The notes below the pieces were generated by a model. That model made no database searches. It was not told the origin of the DNA and saw nothing but the letters and a program-made list of their open reading frames with translations. From NCBI GenBank assembly GCA_024692805.1, contig JAILMD010000039.1:1-9000 (forward strand): DNA of 9,000 nt, in the 5' to 3' direction. This document shows positions 1 through 6,247 of this stretch, in pieces. Positions within the stretch are counted from its first letter, which is position 1; each line of letters opens with the position of its first letter. A program made the translations under genes and the position numbers. The DNA is from a bacterium. Its GTDB lineage: Bacteria; Bacillota; Clostridia; Christensenellales; UBA1242.

Positions 1-45
1 CCTATGAATTGTCAATACCTATTTTTAAAACTAAACGTATTTCTC

Positions 46-74
46 TTGCAAAATTATTATATTATAAGTATAAT
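46..74 (+). promoter_or_regulatory. Promoter of der-plsY-SHOCT operon (sigma-A type)
   Basis: A -35 box TTGCAA (46-51) and a perfect -10 box TATAAT (69-74) are separated by 17 bases, the ideal spacing. Transcription would begin near 81, almost at the GGTGA ribosome site at 82-86. That makes the ATG at 80 an unlikely start for der and favours the ATG at 92. Inferred from sequence only. Confidence 0.7.
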
Positions 75-91
75 TAAAAATGGTGAATAAT

Positions 92-1414
92 ATGGCAAAT
101 TTTCCTATGGTTGCAATTGTTGGAAGACCAAATGTTGGTAAAAGCACACTTTTTAACAGAATTGCAGGCAAACGAATCAGTATTGTTCAAGATGAACCTG
201 GCGTAACAAGAGATAGAATTTATGCCGATTGTGAATGGTGCGGGCATAATTTTACGCTTATTGATACTGGCGGGTTAGACATTGGGCAAAATGATGAAAT
301 AAGTTTTCATATTAAAAAACAGGCCGACATTGCTATTAGTTTAAGTGATGTTGTTATTTTTGTTGTTGACGGAAAGTCAGGGCTTGTTTCACTAGATAAA
401 GAAGTTGCTGAAAAACTAAAAAAGTGTAAGAAACCGGTTATTTTAGCCGTTAATAAATTAGATAATTTTGATACTGATGCACTTTATGATTTCTATGAAT
501 TAGGCTTTGCAACATTCCCAATTTCAAGCACGCAAGGTAAAGGTGTTGGTGACCTTTTAGATGAAGTTGTTAAAGACTTTAAGCAGGGTGATGAAAGTCA
601 GGCTGAAGACATTTTAAAGATTGCTATTGTTGGTAAACCAAACGTTGGCAAAAGCAGCCTAATTAACAGGCTTTGCGGTGAAGAAAGGGTTATTGTTTCT
701 AGCGTTAGCGGAACAACGAGAGACGCTATTGACGTTCCGTTTGTTGTTAATAAAAAGAAATATTTATTGATTGATACTGCCGGAATGCGAAGAAAGGCAA
801 AGATTGAAGATGAAAGCGTTGAGAAATATAGCGTTTTTAGAACTATTGATAGCATAAAAAGGGCAGACGTTGTTGTTTTGGTTATTGATTCAAGTGAAGA
901 AATTAGCGAGCAAGACGTTAAAATTGCTGGGCTTATTCACGAAGAAAACAAGCCTAGTGTTATAGTTATGAATAAATGGGATAAAATAACTAAAACAACT
1001 AACACGATGAAACAATTAACAGATAAACTTAGTTATGAATTAGCCTTTATGAGTTATTTTAAACCTGTTTATTTAAGCGCTTTAACCGGAAGCAGAATAA
1101 CTACATTAATGAAAGCGGTTAACGAAGTTTGGGAAAATGCTAACCGAAAAGTTCCAACAGGAATTTTAAATGATTTAATTAGTTCAGCATTTATTGGAAC
1201 GGCTCCTCCAACTAAAAATGGTAAAAAGTTTAAAATTTACTATACAACTCAAAGTGGGTCAGTTCCTCCAACATTTGTTATGTTTGTTAACGATATTAAA
1301 ATTGTTACCGATAACTACCTTAGATATCTTGAAAACTTTATAAGAAAGTCAATAGATTTTTCAGGAACGCCAATAAAGATAAAATTAAAAGCTAAAAACG
1401 AGGAGGACATTTAA
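92..1414 (+). CDS. der: Ribosome biogenesis GTPase Der (EngA)
   Basis: Der is a cytoplasmic tandem GTPase needed for assembly of the large (50S) ribosomal subunit. The 440-residue protein has the family's usual length and three-domain layout. The first G domain shows the P-loop GRPNVGKST (11-19), DTGG (58-61) and NKLD (121-124). The second shows GKPNVGKSS (181-189), DTAG (228-231), NKWD (294-297) and SALTG (329-333). A KH-like C-terminal domain covers about 355-435. An in-frame ATG at 80 would add four residues, but it lies at the predicted transcription start and lacks a ribosome site. The ATG at 92 has GGTGA at 82-86 and gives the typical beginning MANFPMVAIVGRPNVGKS. The stop codon overlaps the plsY start by one base (TAATG), implying co-transcription and translational coupling. 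Identification is certain; the exact start is very likely. Confidence 0.97.
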   Translation: MANFPMVAIVGRPNVGKSTLFNRIAGKRISIVQDEPGVTRDRIYADCEWCGHNFTLIDTGGLDIGQNDEISFHIKKQADIAISLSDVVIFVVDGKSGLVSLDKEVAEKLKKCKKPVILAVNKLDNFDTDALYDFYELGFATFPISSTQGKGVGDLLDEVVKDFKQGDESQAEDILKIAIVGKPNVGKSSLINRLCGEERVIVSSVSGTTRDAIDVPFVVNKKKYLLIDTAGMRRKAKIEDESVEKYSVFRTIDSIKRADVVVLVIDSSEEISEQDVKIAGLIHEENKPSVIVMNKWDKITKTTNTMKQLTDKLSYELAFMSYFKPVYLSALTGSRITTLMKAVNEVWENANRKVPTGILNDLISSAFIGTAPPTKNGKKFKIYYTTQSGSVPPTFVMFVNDIKIVTDNYLRYLENFIRKSIDFSGTPIKIKLKAKNEEDI

Positions 1415-2076
1415 TGGTTTGGTGGCATATTGTTTTAACAGTGATTGTTTCTTATATGTTTGGAAACATTAGCATTGCAAGAATAATTAGTAATAGAAAA
1501 CATAAAGACGTAACAAAACTTGGTTCTGGCAACCCCGGAACAACTAATATGCTCCGTAACTTTGGTTTTAAAGTTGGGCTTCTTAACTTTATTCTTGACA
1601 TAACAAAAGGCGTTATTCCAACGCTTGCTGCGCTTCTTATTTTTAAATCAACGGCATATGCTTATATAGCAGGGCTTTCTGTTATTGTTGGGCATATTTA
1701 TCCTGTTGTTTTCAAGTTTAAAGGCGGAAAGGGAATTGCTAGTATGCTTGGCGTTTTCCTTGTAACTAACCCAATTGCAACTCTAATTGTTATTGCAATC
1801 GCTGCAATTTCATGGCTTTGCTTTGAATATGGAAGCGTTGCAAGTTTCTTGTGTGTTACGGCGCTAACTGTTATTGAAGGATTCCGCGCTAAAAGCGTTG
1901 CTAACGGCGAAGAAAACCTAGTTTGCGTTTTATTATTCTCAATCTTTTTAATAACTTGGTGGGCTCATAGAAGCAATATCGAAAGATTATTGGTTGGTCG
2001 TGAAGGAAAGGTTAGTTTAATTAAGAAAACTAAAAAGATGTTAAAACAAAGGGGAGATGTTGAAGGTGAAAAATAG
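1414..2076 (+). CDS. plsY: Glycerol-3-phosphate acyltransferase PlsY
   Basis: PlsY is an integral membrane enzyme that transfers the acyl group of acyl-phosphate (made by PlsX) to glycerol-3-phosphate. The product is lysophosphatidic acid, the first step of phospholipid synthesis. All three family motifs are present: GSGNPGTTNMLR (37-48), KFKGGKGIAS (101-110, glycine-rich phosphate-binding loop) and HRSNIERLLVGRE (185-197). D62 and K65 of the LDITKG segment and H94 are also present. Hydrophobic segments at about 3-24, 54-76, 83-100, 112-136 and 140-155/168-184 fit the multi-pass fold, and 220 residues is normal. An AGGAGG ribosome site (1401-1406) sits 7 bases before the ATG. The gene overlaps der by one base and the next gene by about 20. 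The der-plsY pairing is common in Clostridia. No plsX is in the window. Confidence 0.97.
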   Translation: MVWWHIVLTVIVSYMFGNISIARIISNRKHKDVTKLGSGNPGTTNMLRNFGFKVGLLNFILDITKGVIPTLAALLIFKSTAYAYIAGLSVIVGHIYPVVFKFKGGKGIASMLGVFLVTNPIATLIVIAIAAISWLCFEYGSVASFLCVTALTVIEGFRAKSVANGEENLVCVLLFSIFLITWWAHRSNIERLLVGREGKVSLIKKTKKMLKQRGDVEGEK

Positions 2077-2530
2077 GGCAAGTTTTTGGCTTTATCTATT
2101 AGCGGTTTTATGTGGCGCTTGTGGAATTATTCTTTGTTTCACTTTCATTTTAATTCCAATAGGAATTTACTTAATTGTTGGCTGCACTTTTTATAAAAAC
2201 TTGGCTGGCGTTAGTGACGCTGATTTAAGCCTTTATGTTAAGCCGTTATCTTATTGGGCAATTTTTGTTTCAATAGTTATGTTTCCAATAGGGTTAATTA
2301 GTTTGATTCCGTTTAGTTTTGCTAGATCAAATAATATTAAAGTAACAAGCGTTAAACAAGAGCCTGAAAGCCAGCCAGATAACAATAGCGAAAATGGCGA
2401 AGCCGAGCAGGTTGTTGTTAGCGAAGAAGAAATGCAAAAATTTTTAGAAATTAAGAAATATCATGAACAGGGCATTATTTCAGATGAGGAGTTTGAAAGA
2501 GCCAAAGCAGTTATTTTTAAAAAACAATAA
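2057..2530 (+). CDS. Small membrane protein with C-terminal SHOCT domain
   Basis: This is a 157-residue protein of unknown function. Two hydrophobic blocks (about 10-45, possibly a hairpin of two helices, and about 65-90) predict a membrane location. A polar linker rich in E, Q, N and S (about 95-123) follows. The last 30 residues match a SHOCT (short C-terminal) domain: a helix, the turn HEQGIISDEEFERAKA, then a short helix. SHOCT domains are known as small oligomerisation or interaction modules at the ends of many bacterial membrane proteins. The gene overlaps the plsY end, so it belongs to the der operon, and a terminator follows the stop. The start is uncertain: the ATG at 2057 abuts GGGGAG (2051-2056) with no spacer, while an in-frame GTG at 2066 has that site 9 bases upstream and would begin MKNRASFWLYLL. 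Domain call is good; the role is unknown. Confidence 0.85.
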   Translation: MLKVKNRASFWLYLLAVLCGACGIILCFTFILIPIGIYLIVGCTFYKNLAGVSDADLSLYVKPLSYWAIFVSIVMFPIGLISLIPFSFARSNNIKVTSVKQEPESQPDNNSENGEAEQVVVSEEEMQKFLEIKKYHEQGIISDEEFERAKAVIFKKQ

Positions 2531-2553
2531 ATATCCCAATCGGGATATTTTTT
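2529..2553 (+). terminator. Rho-independent terminator of der-plsY-SHOCT operon
   Basis: The inverted repeat AAATATCCC (2529-2537) / GGGATATTT (2542-2550) forms a 9-bp stem with the 4-base loop AATC, followed by a T run to 2553. It begins at the last bases of the SHOCT gene's stop codon and separates the operon from the next promoter at 2589. Confidence 0.85.
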
Positions 2554-2588
2554 ATTGGTAAATTCATATAGAAAATGTGTTTTTAAAG

Positions 2589-2616
2589 TTGACAAGTTTT
2601 TTTGTTTTGATATAAT
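2589..2616 (+). promoter_or_regulatory. Near-consensus promoter for the orphan gene at 2660
   Basis: A perfect -35 TTGACA (2589-2594) and a perfect -10 TATAAT (2611-2616) are spaced 16 bases apart. A TG at 2608-2609 gives an extended -10 (TGATATAAT). Transcription would start near 2623, leaving a leader of about 37 bases. This is the best match to the vegetative sigma-factor consensus in the window. Confidence 0.85.
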
Positions 2617-2659
2617 AAACATACCATAAAAACTATACTGATTTTGGGGGGTAACTAAA

Positions 2660-3154
2660 ATGATGAAAGCAAATGATAACAATGAAAAAATAGAGAGTCT
2701 TAAAGAAAAGGTTTTAAAAGAATTGGTTAAAAAACAAGAAATAAAAAAACCTTTAACAAAAGATGATGAATACTTTTCTTGGCTAGCAAGTTTTACTGAG
2801 AAAAATGATGGGAAGTTTTGTAATGACGATTGGGATTATAGCCCTGAAGATATCAGTAAGGAAGATGCCGGTAAAGTTAAAAATCTATATTACTTTTATT
2901 TAGTTTTAGCAGATTATGCAGATGAGTTTGGAATTGATCAAGAACTAGAAAGAGGCTTTTATGGCTCTGCTGTTAGAGTTAGATTTAATGACGCAATTTA
3001 TAAAATTGGATATGTTACCGGCCAAGGATCTTACGAGTATTGCATGAAAGTTAATGAAGAAGAAAATTTTGCTGATATGGTTATTGATTTTAATGACGTT
3101 AAAAAGTTTTATAATAATAAATATAATCTAGAAGAGGAAAGCAGAGAATTGTAA
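2660..3154 (+). CDS. Hypothetical protein, 164 aa, acidic, soluble
   Basis: I do not recognise this protein. It has no signal peptide or membrane segment. The first 45 residues are lysine/glutamate-rich and probably helical. The middle (about 46-75) is acidic and aromatic (FCNDDWDYSPEDISKED). A helix with YYFYLVLADYADEFGID follows, and then a strand-rich stretch (about 108-135) with RGFYGSAVRVRFNDAIYKIG and GYVTGQGSYEYCMKV. The C-terminus is acidic. It looks like a small globular alpha/beta protein. Two ATG codons stand in tandem at 2660 and 2663, with a GGGGGG stretch (2646-2651) 8 or 11 bases before them. The gene is monocistronic: a near-consensus promoter lies upstream and a strong bidirectional terminator follows. 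Base composition resembles its neighbours, so there is no direct sign of recent transfer. Coding status is likely; the function is unknown. Confidence 0.8.
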   Translation: MMKANDNNEKIESLKEKVLKELVKKQEIKKPLTKDDEYFSWLASFTEKNDGKFCNDDWDYSPEDISKEDAGKVKNLYYFYLVLADYADEFGIDQELERGFYGSAVRVRFNDAIYKIGYVTGQGSYEYCMKVNEEENFADMVIDFNDVKKFYNNKYNLEEESREL

Positions 3155-3157
3155 AAT

Positions 3158-3186
3158 AAAAACACACGCGTTTGGCGTGTGTTTTT
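3158..3186. terminator. Bidirectional terminator between orphan gene and glyA
   Basis: The hairpin AACACACGC (3161-3169) / GCGTGTGTT (3175-3183) has the loop GTTTG and A-T extensions on both sides (3158-3186). It gives a T run on either strand, so it can end both the plus-strand gene stopping at 3154 and the minus-strand glyA stopping at 3193. Confidence 0.9.
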
Positions 3187-3192
3187 TGTTTT

Positions 3193-4428
3193 CTATTTAT
3201 AAACAGGAAATTTACTGCATAAATCTAGAACTTTTTGTTTGCTTCTTGAAACGGCAGATTCACCGTTTTCAATTATATCGGTTATAATATCAGCAATTTC
3301 AAACATTTCTTTTTCTTTCATTTTTCTTGTTGTTACGGCTGGAGTTCCTATTCTTAGCCCACTAGTAACAAAAGGTGAGCGTTTTTCGTTAGGAACGGTG
3401 TTTTTGTTTGTTGAAATATTTGCTTCCTCTAATAAATTTTCTAATTCTTTGCCGGTTATTTCTCTGTCGCTTAAATCAATAAGCATTAAATGGTTATCTG
3501 TTCCGCCACTAACAAGTTTAATCCCGTTTTCTAAAAGCCTGTTTGACAACGCTTTTGCGTTCTTTATTATTTGTTTTTGGTAGGTTTTAAAACTTGGTTT
3601 TAATGCTTCACCAAATGCAACAGCTTTTCCTGCGATAACGTGCTCTAATGGTCCTCCTTGAAGGCCAGGGAAAACTGCGCTATCTATTTTTTTAGCAAAT
3701 TCTTCTTTACACATTATTATTCCGCCACGCGGACCACGTAATGTTTTATGTGTTGTTGAGGTAACAACATCAGCGTAAGGAATAGGAGAAGGGTGAAGAC
3801 CTGTTGCAACAAGCCCTGCAATGTGGGCAATATCAACAACTAAATATGCTCCAACTTCATCAGCAATTTCTCTAAATTTTTTAAAATCAATTTTCCTGCT
3901 GTATGCGCTGGCTCCTGCCATGATTAATTGTGGTTTACATTCTTTAGCAATCTTTTTAATTTGTTTATAGTCTAACTTACCATTTTCGTCAACACCATAA
4001 TTAACGCTGTTATACAGTTTACCAGAAGCGTTTGCTTTATAACCATGGGTTAGGTGACCGCCATCAGTTAAGTTTAACCCTAAAATTGTATCCCCTGGGT
4101 TAAGAAGCGCTAAAAAAACGGCCATGTTTGCGCTTGCTCCGCTATGTGGTTGAACATTAGCATGTTCACATCCAAATAGTTTTTTAAGGCGTTCTATAGC
4201 TAATGTTTCTATTTCATCAATATATTTGCAACCGCCGTAATATCTTTTACCAGGGTAGCCCTCAGCATATTTGTTAGTTAAAACACTTCCAACAGCCTCT
4301 AAAACGGCTTGAGAAACATAGTTTTCGCTAGCAATAAGTTCAAGATGTTCACATTGTCTTGTCTTTTCTTTTTGGATTGATGAAAAAACTTCAAAATCTG
4401 CTTTTTGTAATTTTTGATTATTTACCAT
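3193..4428 (-). CDS. glyA: Serine hydroxymethyltransferase GlyA
   Basis: This is a cytoplasmic PLP enzyme that converts serine and tetrahydrofolate to glycine and 5,10-methylene-THF, the main source of one-carbon units. At 411 residues it has the normal bacterial length and no gaps. Visible landmarks are LIASENY (31-37), EGYPGKRYYGG (56-66), the cofactor-stacking H125 in GGHLTHG, D199 in VVDIAHIAG, and the PLP Schiff-base lysine K228 in TTHKTLRGPRGG. R359 in SGLRIGTPA binds the substrate carboxylate. A longer reading from a TTG at 4449 is unlikely, because the AAGGAGG ribosome site (4437-4443) lies inside that extension, 8 bases before the ATG at 4428. The gene is transcribed away from folD, which uses its product, from a shared control region. 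The leader is too short (about 19 bases) to hold a glycine riboswitch. Confidence 0.98.
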   Translation of the reverse strand: MVNNQKLQKADFEVFSSIQKEKTRQCEHLELIASENYVSQAVLEAVGSVLTNKYAEGYPGKRYYGGCKYIDEIETLAIERLKKLFGCEHANVQPHSGASANMAVFLALLNPGDTILGLNLTDGGHLTHGYKANASGKLYNSVNYGVDENGKLDYKQIKKIAKECKPQLIMAGASAYSRKIDFKKFREIADEVGAYLVVDIAHIAGLVATGLHPSPIPYADVVTSTTHKTLRGPRGGIIMCKEEFAKKIDSAVFPGLQGGPLEHVIAGKAVAFGEALKPSFKTYQKQIIKNAKALSNRLLENGIKLVSGGTDNHLMLIDLSDREITGKELENLLEEANISTNKNTVPNEKRSPFVTSGLRIGTPAVTTRKMKEKEMFEIADIITDIIENGESAVSRSKQKVLDLCSKFPVYK

Positions 4429-4436
4429 AAAACGGA

Positions 4437-4443
4437 CCTCCTT
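4437..4443 (-). promoter_or_regulatory. glyA Shine-Dalgarno site that fixes the start
   Basis: On the minus strand this reads AAGGAGG, 8 bases before the ATG at 4428. Its position within the longer open frame (TTG at 4449) rules strongly for the shorter 411-residue GlyA. Confidence 0.9.
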
Positions 4444-4453
4444 AACCAAAAAG

Positions 4454-4481
4454 ATTTTAACATAAATTAAACAACAATCAA
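4454..4481 (-). promoter_or_regulatory. glyA promoter
   Basis: Read on the minus strand, TTGATT (4476-4481) is followed after 16 bases by an extended -10, TGTTAAAAT (TAAAAT at 4454-4459). Transcription would begin near 4447, just before the AAGGAGG site, for a leader of about 19 bases. Confidence 0.65.
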
Positions 4482-4486
4482 AATGT

Positions 4487-4514
4487 TTTACTTTAATTAA
4501 TTTTATGTTAAAAT
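4487..4514 (+). promoter_or_regulatory. folD promoter
   Basis: A weak -35 TTTACT (4487-4492) is followed after 16 bases by TAAAAT (4509-4514), with TG at 4506-4507 making an extended -10. Transcription would start near 4521, at the AGGAG ribosome site (4521-4525) itself. The -10 module is the mirror copy of the glyA one. Confidence 0.65.
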
Positions 4515-4531
4515 CTATTTAGGAGAAAACA

Positions 4532-5386
4532 ATGGAAATAATAAATGGAACTCAGGTTGCCTTTCTAGTTAAGGAAAAGTTAAAAGATGATATTAAGAAT
4601 AACTTTATTGAGTTAAATAGGGCTGTCCCTAAATTAGCGGTTATTTTAGTTGGAAATGATCCTGCTAGTTTAATCTATGTTGAAGGAAAATCTAAGGCAT
4701 GCAGCCAGGTTGGAATATCTTCACAGATGTTTCATTTAGATGAAAAAACAACAGAAAATGAATTAAGAGAAGTAATCGAAAAGTTAAATAAAGATAAAAC
4801 AGTTGATGGAATCTTATTGCAACTTCCGTTGCCAAAACATTTTGATGAAAATAAAATGGTTAATCTTATCTCTCCAGAAAAAGATGTTGATGGGTTAACG
4901 AGAGTTAATCTTGGCAAGTTGATTTCAAATGATAACACAGGGTTGTTTAGTTGTACGCCAAGCGGTATTATAGAACTTTTAAAATATTATAATGTAAATC
5001 TGAAGGGGAAAGACGTTGTTATAATAAATAGAAGTTTGCTCGTTGGCAAACCCCTTGCGTTTATGTTTTTAAATGAAGATTCAACGGTAACAATTTGTCA
5101 TAGTAAAACTAAAGATTTAAAAGAAAAAACACTAAAGGCGGATATAATTGTTGTTGCTGTTGGTAAAAAAGGGTTTTTAACGCAAGACATGGTTAAGGAT
5201 GGCGCCATTGTTATTGACGTTGGAATAAATAGAAATAATGAAGCAAAAAAGGTTTGCGGTGATGTTGACTTTGAAAACGTTTCAAAGAAGGCAAGCCTTA
5301 TAACCCCTGTTCCTGGTGGGGTAGGGCCAATGACAATAGCAATGCTTCTTAAAAATACTTATTTAGCGGCTATTAAAAATAGATAA
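4532..5386 (+). CDS. folD: Bifunctional methylene-THF dehydrogenase/cyclohydrolase FolD
   Basis: FolD is a cytoplasmic enzyme that oxidises 5,10-methylene-THF with NADP+ and hydrolyses the product to 10-formyl-THF, used for purines and formyl-Met-tRNA. The 284-residue protein is full length. The active-site residues fit the family: Y49 and K53 in IYVEGKSKAC (catalytic lysine), Q97 in LLQLPLP and D120 in KDVDG. CTPSGIIELL (141-150) and the nucleotide-site segment INRSLLVGKP (165-174) follow, then IDVGINR (228-234) and the signature TPVPGGVGPMTIAMLL (258-273). One small deviation is that the usual GRS of the dinucleotide site reads NRS (166-168); I expect this to be tolerated. An AGGAG site lies 6 bases before the ATG. 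The gene diverges from glyA, whose product it consumes, and ends at a hairpin terminator. Confidence 0.98.
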   Translation: MEIINGTQVAFLVKEKLKDDIKNNFIELNRAVPKLAVILVGNDPASLIYVEGKSKACSQVGISSQMFHLDEKTTENELREVIEKLNKDKTVDGILLQLPLPKHFDENKMVNLISPEKDVDGLTRVNLGKLISNDNTGLFSCTPSGIIELLKYYNVNLKGKDVVIINRSLLVGKPLAFMFLNEDSTVTICHSKTKDLKEKTLKADIIVVAVGKKGFLTQDMVKDGAIVIDVGINRNNEAKKVCGDVDFENVSKKASLITPVPGGVGPMTIAMLLKNTYLAAIKNR

Positions 5387-5394
5387 TCTTTAAT

Positions 5395-5427
5395 AAAAAA
5401 CACACGCTTTGATGCGTGTATTTTTTT
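5395..5427. terminator. Bidirectional terminator between folD and the 208-aa gene
   Basis: The stem ACACGC (5402-5407) / GCGTGT (5414-5419) has the loop TTTGAT. One C/A mismatch separates it from flanking A6 (5395-5400) and T7 (5421-5427) tracts that pair with each other. It serves folD on the plus strand and the minus-strand gene ending at 5429. The core is the same ACACGC/GCGTGT as in the terminator at 3158-3186. Confidence 0.85.
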
Positions 5428-5428
5428 A

Positions 5429-6055
5429 TTATTTTTCTTGAGCTATTTCAAGTTCGTAGTTTAATTTTTCTAATCGTTCTTGCGCAGACTCACAAATTTT
5501 TGTTGCAACTTTTAAGTCTTCTTTTCTATATTTAATATAATCTTTTAACCTAACTATTTTTGAAATAATAGTTGTTTTAACAGGTTTACGCATATTCTCA
5601 GGGAGAATGTCAACTGAATTGTTTAAAGAATCCCTTAAATTCTCTAAATCGTAATATGCTTTATTAATTTGATAATCTAAGATTAAACAATCTTTTTGAC
5701 GACATTTGATAAAATATTCGCACTTTTTAATTTCTAATTCAACATCAGCAACTGCTTCATTTCTATCGTTATTTTCTAATATTTGTTTTTCTTTTCTGCG
5801 AGCGTGTCTAATGCGAGTTATTTTTTCTTTCCTTTCTTTACTCTCAGCGAACTTTTCTTTTTTATCTTTATATAACATTTTAGACATATCATAAGGCCTA
5901 CACATTGTAAAACTAATTCTAGTTAGTTCTTCATTAACCTTATGGTTGCCTTTTTTAACTCTGCAATTAGTTGATGTTAATTCATTTGTTGCCCTTTTTT
6001 CTTCGCCAAGTTGCCTTGCAAGTCTTTTTTTAGATGATCTTGAATCGTTATTCAT
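5429..6055 (-). CDS. Hypothetical basic coiled-coil protein, 208 aa
   Basis: I do not recognise this protein. The first 100 residues are very rich in Lys and Arg (SSKKRLARQLGEEKR near the start, KERKEKITRIRHARRKEKQ at 74-91) and probably disordered or helical. Two long charged helices follow, about 103-146 and 162-207, joined by a loop around DILPENMRKP (149-158). This suggests an antiparallel helical hairpin or coiled coil. Six cysteines occur (31, 52, 112, 118, 123, 188), three of them close together (C-x5-C-x4-C), but there is no standard metal-binding motif. There is no signal peptide or membrane segment. The strong basic charge would suit binding to nucleic acid, ribosome or an acidic surface, but that is a guess. 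An AAGGAAG ribosome site precedes the ATG by about 9 bases, a good promoter lies at 6088-6116, and a terminator follows. It diverges from spoIVA. Confidence 0.8.
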   Translation of the reverse strand: MNNDSRSSKKRLARQLGEEKRATNELTSTNCRVKKGNHKVNEELTRISFTMCRPYDMSKMLYKDKKEKFAESKERKEKITRIRHARRKEKQILENNDRNEAVADVELEIKKCEYFIKCRQKDCLILDYQINKAYYDLENLRDSLNNSVDILPENMRKPVKTTIISKIVRLKDYIKYRKEDLKVATKICESAQERLEKLNYELEIAQEK

Positions 6056-6087
6056 TATTCTTCTTCCTTTTGTTTTAAAGTAAGAAA

Positions 6088-6116
6088 ATTATATCATAAG
6101 GGTTATTTCATTGCAA
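6088..6116 (-). promoter_or_regulatory. Promoter of the 208-aa basic protein gene
   Basis: On the minus strand TTGCAA (6111-6116) lies 17 bases before a perfect TATAAT (6088-6093). A TG one base upstream gives the extended -10 TGATATAAT. The -35 hexamer is the same TTGCAA as at der. The predicted leader is about 26 bases. Confidence 0.8.
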
Positions 6117-6153
6117 TATTGTTTTAATAAAAAATGAAAAATTTTGGTTAAAA

Positions 6154-6180
6154 TTAACGTTGTTTTTTAAACATTATAAT
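6154..6180 (+). promoter_or_regulatory. Weak candidate promoter upstream of spoIVA
   Basis: A perfect TATAAT (6175-6180) has only a poor -35 candidate, TTAACG (6154-6159), at a short 15-base spacing. The leader would be about 60 bases. SpoIVA genes studied in Bacillus use the mother-cell factor sigma-E, and I could not find a well-spaced sigma-E pair here. The true promoter may be different. Confidence 0.3.
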
Positions 6181-6247
6181 TGTTCTTTTGTCATAACCAA
6201 TTAGGCAATGGAATATTCTTTAATAATCAAACAGGTAGGAGGATTTT

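Larger units (their letters stand above)
4452..4516. repeat. Imperfect inverted repeat spanning the glyA/folD promoters
   Basis: The left arm, AGATTTTAACATAAATTAA (4452-4470), is the reverse complement of the right arm at 4497-4516 apart from one extra T in the right arm. Each arm contains one complete extended -10 element, TGTTAAAAT read outward. A 26-base centre separates the arms. The arms are too far apart and AT-rich to act as a terminator. Confidence 0.85.

Noticed and set aside
80..91. Upstream ATG for der adding four residues
   Set aside because: It coincides with the predicted transcription start and has no ribosome site, while the ATG at 92 has GGTGA and matches family starts.
2461..2682. 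Minus-strand open frame of 73 codons across the SHOCT gene end
   Set aside because: It crosses a terminator and a strong promoter of the opposite strand and has no coding features.
3239..3583. Open frame of 114 codons on the plus strand opposite glyA
   Set aside because: It is the antisense shadow of a certain gene, with low-complexity Ser/Phe/Ile content and no ribosome site or promoter of its own.
4429..4451. Glycine or THF riboswitch ahead of glyA or folD
   Set aside because: The leaders are about 19 and 11 bases, far too short for either aptamer.
5540..5544. Zinc-finger reading of the cysteines 112, 118 and 123 of the 208-aa protein
   Set aside because: The spacing C-x5-C-x4-C without paired CxxC or His partners fits no metal-binding motif I know; the cysteines lie in a predicted helix.
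6211..6235. Possible sigma-E promoter for spoIVA (GAATATT at 6211-6217)
   Set aside because: The only CA-ACA-like -10 follows after about 10 bases, not the required 13-15, and would leave almost no leader.
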